Source of the DNA: Thermoplasmata archaeon
GTDB lineage: Archaea; Thermoplasmatota; Thermoplasmata; Lutacidiplasmatales; UBA184
Reading direction: 5' to 3'
Length of the DNA: 34,074 nt
Assembly: GCA_021827405.1 (NCBI GenBank)
Contig: JAKAVY010000019.1
Span: forward strand, 1 to 34,074
Within the stretch, counting starts at the first letter, position 1; each line of letters starts with the position of its first letter. The notes beneath the pieces are model-generated. The model was not told the origin of the DNA. It did not search any database and was given only the letters and a program-made list of their open reading frames with translations. Positions 8,401-15,534 of the stretch are shown here, piece after piece. The translations under genes and the position numbers were made by a program.

Positions 8401-9059
8401 TCGGTCCGGGCGAAGGCCTTGAGCCCCGCCCAGACCGCCCGGGGGGAGCGGTAGCTCTCCACCCAGCGCCGGGTGCCGGCGAGCTTGGCCGTATGGACGA
8501 AGAGGGCCAGGGAGAGGACCACGAAGAAGGCGTAGAAGGACAGGTAGTTGGCGTAGGTCGCCACCGTGCTCTCCATGTTCCCCACGATGAGGGGGAAGAG
8601 GAGGGCGGCGAGGACCCCCATGCGCCGGGAGGAGACCTCCTTCCCCAGCATGTAGACGGGGAAGACCCCCAGGGCCGCCCAGATCGCCGGCTGCATCTCC
8701 AGGACCCACATCCCCGCCTGGACCGCGTTCCCGCCGAAGAACGGCGCGAGGAGGATCCCGAAGATGGCGTTCATCCAGTCGAACAGCGGTTCCCGGGGGT
8801 TGGTGTAACCCAACGGGTAGTTCAGCGCCGCGTCATGGATGAGGTTCGCGTGGTAGGTGATGATGTACTGCATCACCCGGGCGTGGTAGAAGGAGTCCGA
8901 TCCCCCGGCGAAGCAATAGTAGACGTCACAGGCGGAGATCAACTGGTAGGAGTACAGGACCCGGAGGAGGAGCGAGATGGAGGCGGCCAGGGCCAGGAGG
9001 AAGACCACCAGGCCGTGGCGGCGCCACCACCCCCCGCTACCATCAGTGGTTTCGCCCAT
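2487..9059 (-). CDS. aglB: Giant archaeal oligosaccharyltransferase AglB (STT3) with a long beta-sandwich repeat region
   Basis: This is the catalytic enzyme that moves the lipid-linked glycan onto Asn of N-x-S/T sites outside the membrane. The N-terminal part (about 1-500) has many transmembrane helices, with an acidic motif GSDSFYH (53-59), NPREPLFDW (87-95), and the external-loop TIXE-type motif TVAE (370-373). The signature WWDYG is at 582-586, followed by VADNFQDG. The catalytic part ends near 900. After it come about eleven carboxypeptidase-regulatory-like beta sandwiches (about 908-1890), each closing with a (L/A)PxGxY pattern, then a NEW3-like domain (about 1906-1995), another beta region and a C-terminal helix (about 2153-2178) with a basic end. 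The total of 2190 aa compares with roughly 600-1000 for the family. The repeats are rich in sequons. Start: ATG, about 24 nt after the start site predicted from a clear TATA box. Confidence 0.93.
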   Translation of the reverse strand: MGETTDGSGGWWRRHGLVVFLLALAASISLLLRVLYSYQLISACDVYYCFAGGSDSFYHARVMQYIITYHANLIHDAALNYPLGYTNPREPLFDWMNAIFGILLAPFFGGNAVQAGMWVLEMQPAIWAALGVFPVYMLGKEVSSRRMGVLAALLFPLIVGNMESTVATYANYLSFYAFFVVLSLALFVHTAKLAGTRRWVESYRSPRAVWAGLKAFARTEEMSVRWAVLTGVALGATMLAWQGYTYVVAVVVIFLAIMLVVERIRGLDSFGLYVVTLIVGTVGFLMAMPYYYIQGDFSYWFTVPVFLWFGGLLVLLPFLFLRNAPWVVSVPALILSVLAAAGGLFLYNPSYFNAVLTGQGYFIKSLIYSTVAEAQAPSFDALIVSYGVLTFFLAFAGLALFLYYLYAHRFRREHVFMVIFSLLGIYLPVSAAKFFLLGSPVFALLPAEVVLVGIDRLGLPQMRRNFASLGGRGNRWLALRRSVKLRHVAVGLILVALLLPNVWYATDAAIPYNVKSQYNQQVFDSLPPALRVAPANATSAYFGAAGIQVDTPSQYDENGYNWLAQQDTNILPISSRPAFISWWDYGFQALDQGQHPTVADNFQDGIDPSGNFLLAQNESGAIGVLAADLLYAEAQTTGKPYLPAALNAQLASDDVNLTLLHTYLANQSADVRIVLGNPVLYGPFDPTTISPLSAMYNVVSIFLASSLSENQVVKVYQDIQAYTGWSIRYAMSNSLLFPTSGSNTGIFYAPADLTGRVISSGGIPTGFFQVTVLGTDGNTYVLGQQPAGVGVVSYNISYAPSFFNTMIYRFFAGYNGTDIGAGAGIPGLSSSLSNYQPEPGWMMQHFMVGYRTAYWCPYTDYQAHPNCFVAVNYQQALAYQAAGIGTADLSPTSYYSNGETIMEYYPGASVVGSVQLADGKPAPGLRVTILDQYGIPHMTTTTNAQGGYSLIGPPGPVSVVVSYGALDPLTQEGAYVVAEQNLTITQAQAYQTDPAPVPVSFSLPSSTVSGQVYFNEAGTNAFASNDTILPRAPVLLASTTGGLTYRETTDASGFFQFTDVAPGSYALKVRVGPALVNYTTVDVSRGGAITENVGLSPGRLTGRVLSRTGLPVSSATVSLLSVTNGSVRSFVTNTTGNFSFAPLPPGNYSLRASVPGGLSSIPLSLSTAHPGTNLTETLTVEVPVTVTLSVDYRGFPLPNVPVRFTPLGTVSNSTSSANQSYLFFSNGAGTITAQVPEGNWSVYALAALNGTYVAGMGNLLLPSGPGPGYSGSLSLLPAGLLSGSTYLAGTPAPEGGVTLLIQSAQGAVLPAYSNASGRYQLYLPAGSYTFLASYPGTSPLSKVALGGVTVGTAPLTLNLNLGSGFSFVPQVGYLNATGTFSVLPGARVNVTAQPASLLQLLTGGAGNLTVRLPLGNVTYSLTVSAPGFLPFLRSGLSPSALSGISRVILTPAPVPVSVYGPGLPAGSSPPQFNVTDLRGGGLTVVGRGNPANFSLAPGSYLINGYALGPNRTVYRPLAAVPLTVPLGSSRIQVTAYLYPQRTYVGNLTGTSLSNFSLNQASVKVYGAPGNLTFPGAQFRTSILAPPGNYTVWATAQGPGGSYAFFGNVSFLSNGTLSPRQLNLTRAGTLTVSLQTLAGTAVDRTLPVTVQGLSGGSVSLNTTGSGGLTLLLPPGTYRFRVAATAPWPASPPSENYTFATSGNVTCALGAAGEDSPCLVPVSATLAATPVDLGFRVGSGAPAGSGTLWVAPVGPNGSSPQRYAVTSPGIRLSLVPGTYHLYGVLDAAGVPLAGFGNLTVPYSPVPVVATLSFRPGWSQVLSLSSPSSLPTPSAVNVTVTGTGTGGAFALGTYPWGSPVTLALPSGSYSVGLLAVVAPYGPSVNLTRTLSLTVMSSNGAQSASLAPDYHPSASLTALGPSSIPAIAGTGVSVALVVRNTGNQVLNLTLNGTPSNWAIRFSPGNFTLVPGGSQAVGAEVLVPRNALSTHAPVLLSLYSRPLTNVSLAQYTVPLALSPVYGVTGGEQPASVTISSTSIFLPFFVGGAGNTPSTISLSVANGAVLYQDGWNYQVTTSSGGTLPGSFTVTPGASPQQAQFRLLARTSAPVLPASVLIYVQDLTFPGASITLILHLPSATPLALNNTLAVTGPSVGGSAPAAYLPIAYALLSVAPALALVAVALVYRWQKRRRWVRR

Positions 9060-9104
9060 GAAGTTGGAACCTGAGAGGGGATCGAGGCGCGCGAGACCCG
9101 ACGC

Positions 9105-9114
9105 GATATTTATA
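9105..9114 (-). promoter_or_regulatory. TATA box of the aglB operon
   Basis: On the minus strand the bases read TATAAATAT, close to the archaeal consensus and striking against the local GC content. The centre (about 9110) predicts transcription start near 9083 and a leader of about 24 nt before the aglB ATG. No strong ribosome-binding site is seen in that leader. The rest of 9060-9284 shows no further gene. Confidence 0.75.
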
Positions 9115-9284
9115 CTTTGGAGCCGTTTCCTCGAGAGGAAGTCGCCACGCCATGCTCCGACGGGTCAGGGGACCCCTCCCGACCTACGCCGGGCCGGTCG
9201 GGACGCCCGTCTACCGGGCGCGGGAAAGGAGAAGGGGGAAGGGGTTCTCTCTGGACGGGGCTGGCTCATCCCGGGCCTTCGCGT

Positions 9285-10712
9285 TCAGCGGCGAGGCTCC
9301 GGGGCCGGCCCCGTAGGTGGCGGGGCCGCGGGTCCCGGGGCGGAGGGAGCCAGCCGCCCGTTCAGCAGGAAGGCCGAGGGAGGCCGGGTCGAGTAGGCCC
9401 CCAGCGGACCCCGGGGAGGGCGGCGCGCCGTCCAGAGGACGGCTGCGACGCCGCCCACCAGCGCCAGGGCCCCGGCCAGGGCCAGCCAGCCCAGGGGGAG
9501 CCCGAGCCCTCGGGTCGGGGAGGAGGTGGCGCCGGTCCCCTGGGGGCAGCCGGTCGAGACGCACTGGGCCTCCGCGACGCTCTCCGGGGTCGCGTTCACC
9601 GTCCAGACGGGGAGCGAACTTGGCGCCGCCATGGCGCTCATTCCACCGGACCCGGGGCCCCCGCCGGGGGCACTGGTCGGGAGGACGGCCTGATAGAGCA
9701 CGGAGGAGGCGATGACCCCCAGGTGCCCGAGCCCGCCGGCGTAGTCCACCTGGCTTGTGGCGAGGGAGGCGAACCCGGCGCTCACCGGCCCGAGGCCACC
9801 ATCATCCCAGAGCTCCTCGGAGCCTGGCAGGAAGAGGAGCCCGTCGGTGCTCCGCCATCCCCGAAGCCCGTCCGTCTCCAGGGAGAGCGCCCGAGAGATC
9901 CCGTGATCGAAGCCGATCCCCGAGGCCCCGCGCTCCTCCCCGGTCAGCTTCACGGTCCCGTTGGAGGAGAGCTGGTGGGAGGCGCTGCAGTTCCCGGCGT
10001 TCGTCCGGTTCCCCAGGGCCACCGCCCACTGGCAGGTGACCGAATCGTTCCCCTGGGAGGCATACTGGCTGGTGGAGCTCCAGCTCCGGTCGGAGGACAG
10101 GTTCAGCGGGACGAGGCCGAGCCCGGGGGAGAAGGACACGCGGCCCTGCGCCTCCCGCTGGGCGGAAAGCGACACGCTCCCGTTGGAGGCGAATCCCATC
10201 CGGGAGAGCGTCCAGTGGCTCGCCTCGGTCAGGTTCGCGCTCAGCACCGCCTGGGCGTTCAAGATGGCCAGGGCGGGGACCGGGGTGCCGTTCTCGGTGA
10301 CGTTACCGGCAAGGGTGAAGTTCCCGAAGAGCCGGTCGTGTTCGTTGCCCACCAGGGAGACGTTGAGCTCCCGGGCGGGATCCGTGCAGTTGGGCGTGCA
10401 CCCCTGGGCAAAGAAGCTCAGTTCCACGGTCCGGACCGCTTCCAACGTGAACGTCTGGTTGGTGGTGTTGGTCTGGGTGAGCACCACGCTGAAGGCCAGG
10501 TAGGCATGGACATCGTAGCTCGCGTTCACGAAGCCGCTGGTGGAGACCTGCTCGTTGAAGACCCCCTGTCCCCCGTAGGCCCAGGTCTCCGGCGGGTTCG
10601 ACGGGTTCAGCGCGGGACCCGGGCTGGCCGAGACCAGGGGAAGGGCGATCCCCAGCAGCAGGAGGCCCGCCAGCGCGAAAGCGGTCGTTCGGGGCATGCT
10701 CATCGCGTTCAT
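9285..10712 (-). CDS. Single-pass surface glycoprotein of unknown function
   Basis: The 475-aa product starts with a clear signal peptide (hydrophobic 10-27, ending near VSASPG). It has a beta-rich ectodomain with many N-x-S/T sequons (for example NTTNQT, NVS, NFT, NGS, NLSS) and several paired Cys (CTPNC, CQWA, NCSA). A single transmembrane helix follows at about 403-426, then a Pro/Ala-rich cytoplasmic tail of about 49 residues. I do not recognise a named family. Three in-frame ATGs lie close together (10712, 10703, 10697); the first is used because a GGGAGGG stretch lies upstream, but the signal peptide works with any of them. It sits 110 nt after the DUF35 gene and 170-225 nt ahead of the aglB promoter, so it probably has its own promoter; a weak CTATCAAG element lies near 10768. 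Confidence 0.75.
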   Translation of the reverse strand: MNAMSMPRTTAFALAGLLLLGIALPLVSASPGPALNPSNPPETWAYGGQGVFNEQVSTSGFVNASYDVHAYLAFSVVLTQTNTTNQTFTLEAVRTVELSFFAQGCTPNCTDPARELNVSLVGNEHDRLFGNFTLAGNVTENGTPVPALAILNAQAVLSANLTEASHWTLSRMGFASNGSVSLSAQREAQGRVSFSPGLGLVPLNLSSDRSWSSTSQYASQGNDSVTCQWAVALGNRTNAGNCSASHQLSSNGTVKLTGEERGASGIGFDHGISRALSLETDGLRGWRSTDGLLFLPGSEELWDDGGLGPVSAGFASLATSQVDYAGGLGHLGVIASSVLYQAVLPTSAPGGGPGSGGMSAMAAPSSLPVWTVNATPESVAEAQCVSTGCPQGTGATSSPTRGLGLPLGWLALAGALALVGGVAAVLWTARRPPRGPLGAYSTRPPSAFLLNGRLAPSAPGPAAPPPTGPAPEPRR

Positions 10713-10822
10713 GTTCGCGTCCTTCTTCAGGCCCTCCCGGGCCTGACGGGGAGGAGGGTCGAGGGTTCTTGATAGGGCGTTCCTGAACCGGGAGGGAACG
10801 TTGGACGGTGTGCGACGCCTTC

Positions 10823-11380
10823 TCAAGGGGACGCCGGGGTGTCGACCACCCGGAACCGGTAGAACACCCGGCCGTCCCGGACGGGGAACGTCTCGAACCG
10901 GACCGGCTCGCCCAGGGTGAGGCCCGCATAGGCCCGCCCCACGATTCGGCTGAAGAGGCGGAAGGGGGCACCGGTAAGCTCCACCAGGCCCACCACGAAC
11001 GGCACGCCCCCCTCCATCCCCAGAGGAGCCCCGCCGCGGACCTCGCTGAAGGCGTAGAGCGACCCGTCCCGGGGGAGGTCCACCCAGACCAGTTCCTCCC
11101 GGTGGCATTTCGGGCAGGCCACGGCCGGGGGCCAGTGGAGCGACCCGTCCCGGGAGCACCGGGTGGTGGTGAGACGTCCGTCCTTCAGCGCCTGGAAGAA
11201 CGGGGCGATCCGCGTCCATCGCGGGTCCTGGGGCGGATAGAAGTCCAGCAGGGTCAAGGGGGAGGGGTCCGGTGGGTCCTCCCGCCGGGGAGGACGGTCC
11301 GAGGAGAGCGCCTCCCCCCGCGGGACCGGGGAGGCGGCCCCCACGCCTGGGGACCCGCTGGAAGGGAGGCTCGGCGTCAA
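10823..11380 (-). CDS. DUF35 zinc-ribbon/OB-fold protein, thiolase partner
   Basis: The protein (185 aa from the TTG) matches the DUF35 family: a rubredoxin-like zinc ribbon followed by an OB fold. In archaea these proteins bridge a thiolase and HMG-CoA synthase and help pass acyl-CoA intermediates between them. The zinc-ribbon region spans about 70-95, with C75 and CPKC (89-92); the usual second Cys of the first knuckle is missing (CSRDG). The OB fold follows (about 100-180: LYAFSEVRGG, PFVVGLVEL, GLTLGEPVRFE). The first 45 residues are Pro-rich and low complexity, so translation might start later. The TTG start is chosen because it overlaps the thiolase stop as TTGA (11377-11380), like the other junctions of this operon, and a GGAGGGA site lies just upstream. 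Confidence 0.8.
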   Translation of the reverse strand: MTPSLPSSGSPGVGAASPVPRGEALSSDRPPRREDPPDPSPLTLLDFYPPQDPRWTRIAPFFQALKDGRLTTTRCSRDGSLHWPPAVACPKCHREELVWVDLPRDGSLYAFSEVRGGAPLGMEGGVPFVVGLVELTGAPFRLFSRIVGRAYAGLTLGEPVRFETFPVRDGRVFYRFRVVDTPASP

Positions 11381-12564
11381 TTCTCCCTCCGCCAGAGCAA
11401 CAGGGAATGCACGTTGGCGCTGCCGGAGAGGTTGTGCTGAAGGGCCACCGTGGCCCCGGGGACCTGCCGGCCGGAGGGGGCGGTCCCCTGCAACTGGTCC
11501 AGGATCTCCACGGCCTGGGCGACCCCGGTGGCCCCCAGGGGATGGCCGCACCCCAAGAGCCCGCCGCGCGGGTTCACCGTCACGGCGCCCCCCAGGTCGC
11601 TCTGCCCTTCCTCCACGAAGCGTCCCCCCTCCCCCTTCCGGCAGAACCCGAGCTCCTCATACTCGACGATCTCGGAGATGGTGAAGCAATCGTGCAGCTC
11701 GGCGAGCTGGACGTCCCCGGGTCCGAGCCCGGCGCTCCGGTACAATTCCTTCCCTGCCGTCCGGAGACCCTCCCAGGAGGAGAGCGGTCCGGCGTGAGCG
11801 AGGTTGTGGAAGGTGGAGCATTGGGCGGTGCCCACGAGCCAGGCGGGCGTGTCCGTGAGCTCCCGGGCCCGGGAGCCCTCGACCAGGACCGCCATGGCGG
11901 CCCCGTCGGTCATGGAGGAACAGTCGCCCAGCCGGAGGGGGGGCGCCACCACGGGCAGTCCGCGGAGCTTCTCCCGGGAGAAGACCTTCCCCTGGAACTG
12001 GGCGGTGGGGTTCCGGTTCGCGAACCGGTGGTTCTTCTCGGAGACCGCGGCGAGCTGGTCCTCGGTGGTCCCGTACTCGTGCATGTGGCGCTGGGCGACC
12101 ATGGCGAAGAAGGGCGGGGCGGTGGCGCCATGGACCCCGTCCCAGGGGCGGTCCAGCACGTCCGCCATGGAGGTGTTGGCCTCGGCCATGTCCGGCAGGT
12201 TCATCTTCTCCGCCCCCAGGACCACGGCCACGTCGGAAAGCCCCGAGGCGATGGCGGCGTAGGCGCTGCGGAGCGCCGACTGCCCGGAGGCGCAGGCCAG
12301 CTCCGTGCGTTGGATCACCCGGGTCGGGGTGATCCCCAGGAGCTCGGCCACGAGGGGAGCCACATGGGACTGGAAGGCCAGCCGCTCCGGCTGGGCGGCG
12401 CCGACGAAGAGGCTGTCCACCTCCTCCGGGGCGAGGTTCGGCAGGCTCCCGAACCCCCGGGCGCCGGCCTCCTGGATGAGCTCGGGGAAGGTGGCGGCGC
12501 GGACGCCGAACGGGGTGATCCCGCCCCCCACCATGGCCACCCGGCGCCTCGGCCCGTCCATCAT
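11377..12564 (-). CDS. SCP2-type thiolase (acetyl-CoA C-acetyltransferase family)
   Basis: The 395-aa protein is a thiolase of the archaeal/SCP2 type. It would condense or split acyl-CoA thioesters, for example acetyl-CoA with acetoacetyl-CoA. Active-site features are visible: the nucleophile C91 in ELACASGQ (88-95), ELHDCFT (289-295) with H291, and the C-terminal NPRGGLLGCGHPLGATG (331-347) with H341. Its length is normal. The ATG overlaps the stop of the dehydrogenase gene as ATGA (12561-12564). In many archaea this enzyme sits beside HMG-CoA synthase and DUF35 for mevalonate synthesis; here DUF35 follows but HMG-CoA synthase is absent and the upstream partner is a 2-oxoacid elongation cassette. 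Its true acyl substrate is therefore open. Confidence 0.9.
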   Translation of the reverse strand: MMDGPRRRVAMVGGGITPFGVRAATFPELIQEAGARGFGSLPNLAPEEVDSLFVGAAQPERLAFQSHVAPLVAELLGITPTRVIQRTELACASGQSALRSAYAAIASGLSDVAVVLGAEKMNLPDMAEANTSMADVLDRPWDGVHGATAPPFFAMVAQRHMHEYGTTEDQLAAVSEKNHRFANRNPTAQFQGKVFSREKLRGLPVVAPPLRLGDCSSMTDGAAMAVLVEGSRARELTDTPAWLVGTAQCSTFHNLAHAGPLSSWEGLRTAGKELYRSAGLGPGDVQLAELHDCFTISEIVEYEELGFCRKGEGGRFVEEGQSDLGGAVTVNPRGGLLGCGHPLGATGVAQAVEILDQLQGTAPSGRQVPGATVALQHNLSGSANVHSLLLWRREN

Positions 12565-13694
12565 CGCCGTTCCCCGGCCAGCGCCTCCACCACCCGGTCC
12601 CCGGCTTCGGAGGTGCGGACATGCCCGCCCTGGTCGTAGGTCCGGGCGGTCCCGGCGGCGAGCACCCGGGCGAGGGCGGACTCCAGCCGGTCGGCGGACT
12701 CCCGGAGGCGGTCGTCCTGGTGCTCCCGGGCCAGCCAGCGGAGCATCATCCCCACCGCCTGGAACGTGGCGAAGGGGTTCACCTGGTCCTTCCCGGCGTA
12801 CTTGGGGGCGGAGCCGTGCACCGGCTCGAACATGGCGTGGTGGTCCCCCACGTTCCCTCCGGCGGCGAACCCGAGGCCCCCCTGCAGGCTGGCCGCGAGA
12901 TCGGTGACGATGTCCCCGAACAGGTTGGTGGTGACCACCACCTGGTAATGTTCGGGCGAGCGGATGAGCCACTGGGTGAACGCGTCGACATAGGCGTACT
13001 CCCGGGCGATGTCCGGGTACTCGGAGCCGACCTCGTCAAAGACCTGGCGGAAGAACTGGCAGCCCCTAAGCACGTTCGCCTTGTCCACGCAGGTGACGCG
13101 CCGGACGGAGTCCTCCGGGGCCCCCCGGGGGAGGGCCCGTGCCGCCTCGAAGGCGCGCCGGATGATCCGTTCGCTCCCCTTCCGGGTGATCACCCGGGTG
13201 TCGAGGGTCACCTCCGTGATCCCCCCCCGGGTGAGCTCCCCGTGGGCCGGCGTGTAGAGCCCCTCGGTGTTCTCCCGGAAGAAGAGGATGTCCACCTTCC
13301 CGGGCTCCCAGATCTGGGGGAAGGCCCCCCCCAGCCGGTGCCTCACCCCCGGGTAGAGCCTACAGGGCCGTTCGTTGGCGAAAAGGTCGAGCCCTAGGCG
13401 CAGGCCGAAGACCACGCCGAAGCCGGCGATGTTCCCGTCCGGGAGGCTCACCCCGGGCCAACCTACGGCCCCCAGGAGGATCGTGTCGGCCTTCCGGGCG
13501 CGCTCGAACCCGCCAGGCTCCCACTCGGAGCCGGTCCGCTGGTAGTACTGGGCCCCGCAGGCCACCTCGGTGAGCTTAAGGGCGGGGGCCCCGGAGCCTT
13601 CCAGCGCCTCCAGCACCTTCCTCCCCTCCCGGATCACCTCGGGGCCGGTCCCGTCCCCCGGGAGCAGGACCACGTCGTAGCTGCCCCGGCTCAC
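12561..13694 (-). CDS. leuB: 3-isopropylmalate/homoisocitrate dehydrogenase family enzyme
   Basis: The 377-aa protein belongs to the decarboxylating beta-hydroxyacid dehydrogenases (LeuB/HICDH/ICDH). Visible elements: GDGTGPEV (13-20), the substrate region [13 protein letters not shown] (98-110), ENTEGLY (141-147) with the catalytic Tyr, DKANV (204-208) with the catalytic Lys, metal-binding Asp237, Asp261 and Asp265 (NLFGDIVTD), and [12 protein letters not shown] (290-301). It would oxidise and decarboxylate the 3-substituted malate made by the LeuCD pair upstream. The eye cannot tell isopropylmalate from homoisocitrate or methylmalate specificity, so the symbol is provisional. The start is the GTG that overlaps the leuD stop as GTGA (13691-13694), which places [12 protein letters not shown] right at the N terminus as in the family. 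Confidence 0.88.
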   Translation of the reverse strand: MSRGSYDVVLLPGDGTGPEVIREGRKVLEALEGSGAPALKLTEVACGAQYYQRTGSEWEPGGFERARKADTILLGAVGWPGVSLPDGNIAGFGVVFGLRLGLDLFANERPCRLYPGVRHRLGGAFPQIWEPGKVDILFFRENTEGLYTPAHGELTRGGITEVTLDTRVITRKGSERIIRRAFEAARALPRGAPEDSVRRVTCVDKANVLRGCQFFRQVFDEVGSEYPDIAREYAYVDAFTQWLIRSPEHYQVVVTTNLFGDIVTDLAASLQGGLGFAAGGNVGDHHAMFEPVHGSAPKYAGKDQVNPFATFQAVGMMLRWLAREHQDDRLRESADRLESALARVLAAGTARTYDQGGHVRTSEAGDRVVEALAGERR

Positions 13695-14212
13695 GGGGCG
13701 GCTCCCGGGGCCCCGGGATGCAGCTCCCGGCGCACCTTCTCCACAAGACCGCCGGCCTCCAGGATCTCCTGCAGGTGCCGGGGGAACGGTTCGAAACGGA
13801 CCGACCCTCCTCGGGTCCGGTTCACCACGGTCCCCCCCTCCAGGTCCACTTCTCCCTGGTCCCCGGGCTGGAAGAGGGCGCGGACCCCCGGAGCCTCCAC
13901 CGCGGGGAGGCCCAGGTTGATGGCGTTGCGGAAGAAGATCCGGGCGAAGGAGTCGGCCACCACGGCCCCCAGGCCGATCGCCTTGAGGGCGGCCGGGGCA
14001 TGCTCCCGGGAGGAGCCGCAACCGAAGTTGATCCCGCCGATCAGGAGGTCCCCCGCCTGGGCCTCCCGGGAGAAGCGGGGCTCCACGTTCTCCAGCACGT
14101 GCCGCTTGAGCTGCTCCGGGTCGATGATGGTCAGGTACTTGCCGGCGATGAGCTGGTCGGTGTCCAGGTCATCCCCCACGCACCAGACCCGCCCCTTGAC
14201 CGTCCGCTCCAT
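13691..14212 (-). CDS. leuD: 3-isopropylmalate dehydratase family, small subunit
   Basis: The 173-aa protein is the small (swivel) subunit of an aconitase-type hydro-lyase that isomerises 2-substituted malates such as isopropylmalate or homocitrate. The start region has the family pattern DDLDTDQLIAGKYL (14-27), and the substrate-binding signature GGINFGCGSSREHAP is at 59-73. The length is normal for archaeal LeuD. The ATG shares one base with the leuC stop (TGATG at 14214-14210), so the two subunits are translated together and should form a heterodimer or larger complex. Substrate choice depends on a short loop of this subunit that I cannot assign with certainty. Confidence 0.92.
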   Translation of the reverse strand: MERTVKGRVWCVGDDLDTDQLIAGKYLTIIDPEQLKRHVLENVEPRFSREAQAGDLLIGGINFGCGSSREHAPAALKAIGLGAVVADSFARIFFRNAINLGLPAVEAPGVRALFQPGDQGEVDLEGGTVVNRTRGGSVRFEPFPRHLQEILEAGGLVEKVRRELHPGAPGAAP

Positions 14213-15534
14213 CAGAGCACCTCCCGGGGATCGGCGATCTCCCCCCGGATGGCGCTGAGGGCCACCGCGGCCGGGGACATGAGGTAGATCTGGGCCTCCT
14301 TGGCCCCCATCCGGCCGGGGAAGTTCCGGTTCGAGCTCGAGGCGCAGACCTCGGTGGGGGAGAGGAGGCCCATGTTCCCCCCGAAGCAGGCGGAGCAGCT
14401 GGAGTTGGTGAAGACCGCGCCCCCCTCCGTGAAGAGCTCCACCAACCCCTCCTTGAGGCATTCCTGGTAGATCCGGGTGGAGGCCGGGGAGACGATGAAG
14501 CGGACCCCGCTGGCCACCTTCTCCCCCCGGAAGATCGCGGCAGCCTCGCGAAGGTCCTCCATCCGCGCGTTGGTGCAGGACCCCAGGAAGGCCTGGTCGA
14601 TCCGGACATGCTCCCGGGCGACGTCCGCCAGCGGCCGGACATGGTCCGGGGAATAGGGGCAGGCCACCTGGGGCTCCAGGTCATCGACGTTCACGTGCAC
14701 CTCCCGCTCGTACCGGGCGTCCCGGTCGGGGGCCACCGGATGCATGGGGTGCTTCGCGATGCCTTCCAGGTAACGGAACGTCTGTCCGTCCGGGGCGACC
14801 ATGCCCGCCTTGGCCCCCATCTCCGTGGTCATGTTGCAGAGGGTGAAGCGCTCCGGCATGGACAGTGCGTCCAGGGTGCTGCCCTCGAACTCCACGGCCT
14901 TGTACGTCGCCCCGGTGACCTTCACCTCCCCCAAGAGACACAGGATGAGGTCCTTGGCGTAGACCCCCTTCCTCAGATGGCCGTCCGCCCGGAGGCGGAG
15001 GGTGGGGGGGACCTTGAGCCAGATCTTCCCCGTGGCCAGGACCGCGGCGTACTCGGTGGGACCGATCCCCACCGCGAAGGCCCCCATGGCCCCGAGCATG
15101 TTCGTGTGGGAGTCCGTCCCCACGGCCAGGTCTCCCGGGACCACCCATCCGTTCTCCGCCAGAATCTGGTGGCAGATGCCGTGGCGGCCGATGTCGTAGA
15201 AGTGCGGGAGGTGCTGCTCCTTCGCGAAATGGCGGAGCATCTGGTGCAGCGTGGCGGCCCCCTCGGTCGACGCCGGTACCCAGTGGTCGATGGCGATGAC
15301 CACGCGCTCCGGGTCCCAGACCCGCTCCGCTCCCATCTGATGGAAGGGCAATATGGCCTGGGCCCCCTGTTCGTGGGCCATGGCGAGGTCCACCTGGCCC
15401 ACCACGATCTGGCCCGGGGCCACGGAAGCCTTCCCGCTGGCCCGGGCGAGGATCTTCTCGGCCAGCGTCTGTCCGGCGCCCGAGGAACGTCCCGGGGAGG
15501 ACGCCGGGTCCTGCCGGGTCCCGTCCGGGGTCAT
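14212..15534 (-). CDS. leuC: 3-isopropylmalate/homoaconitate dehydratase family, large subunit
   Basis: The 440-aa protein is the iron-sulfur catalytic subunit of an aconitase-type isomerase. The three [4Fe-4S] ligands are seen: C320 in GSCTNAR and C380/C383 in CSACFGG. GTDSHTN (139-145) and the C-terminal SSNRNFPGRMG (400-410) are also typical. The length fits archaeal LeuC/HacA-type subunits of about 420 aa. The first 20 residues are low complexity. The ATG at 15534 overlaps the stop of the synthase gene as ATGA, which rejects the much longer open frame upstream. With LeuD it should interconvert the 2- and 3-hydroxy acids in the elongation of a 2-oxoacid. Confidence 0.93.
   Translation of the reverse strand: MTPDGTRQDPASSPGRSSGAGQTLAEKILARASGKASVAPGQIVVGQVDLAMAHEQGAQAILPFHQMGAERVWDPERVVIAIDHWVPASTEGAATLHQMLRHFAKEQHLPHFYDIGRHGICHQILAENGWVVPGDLAVGTDSHTNMLGAMGAFAVGIGPTEYAAVLATGKIWLKVPPTLRLRADGHLRKGVYAKDLILCLLGEVKVTGATYKAVEFEGSTLDALSMPERFTLCNMTTEMGAKAGMVAPDGQTFRYLEGIAKHPMHPVAPDRDARYEREVHVNVDDLEPQVACPYSPDHVRPLADVAREHVRIDQAFLGSCTNARMEDLREAAAIFRGEKVASGVRFIVSPASTRIYQECLKEGLVELFTEGGAVFTNSSCSACFGGNMGLLSPTEVCASSSNRNFPGRMGAKEAQIYLMSPAAVALSAIRGEIADPREVL

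Noticed and set aside
5080-8709. A 1209-codon open frame on the minus strand inside aglB
   Set aside because: It is a frame-shifted shadow of aglB: its translation is dominated by Pro, Gly, Arg and His with no hydrophobic or motif structure, as expected when high-GC codons are read out of frame.
9117-10772. A 551-codon plus-strand frame opposite the single-pass glycoprotein
   Set aside because: The translation is Arg/Gly/Pro-rich without motifs, while the minus strand gives a signal peptide, sequons and a transmembrane helix.
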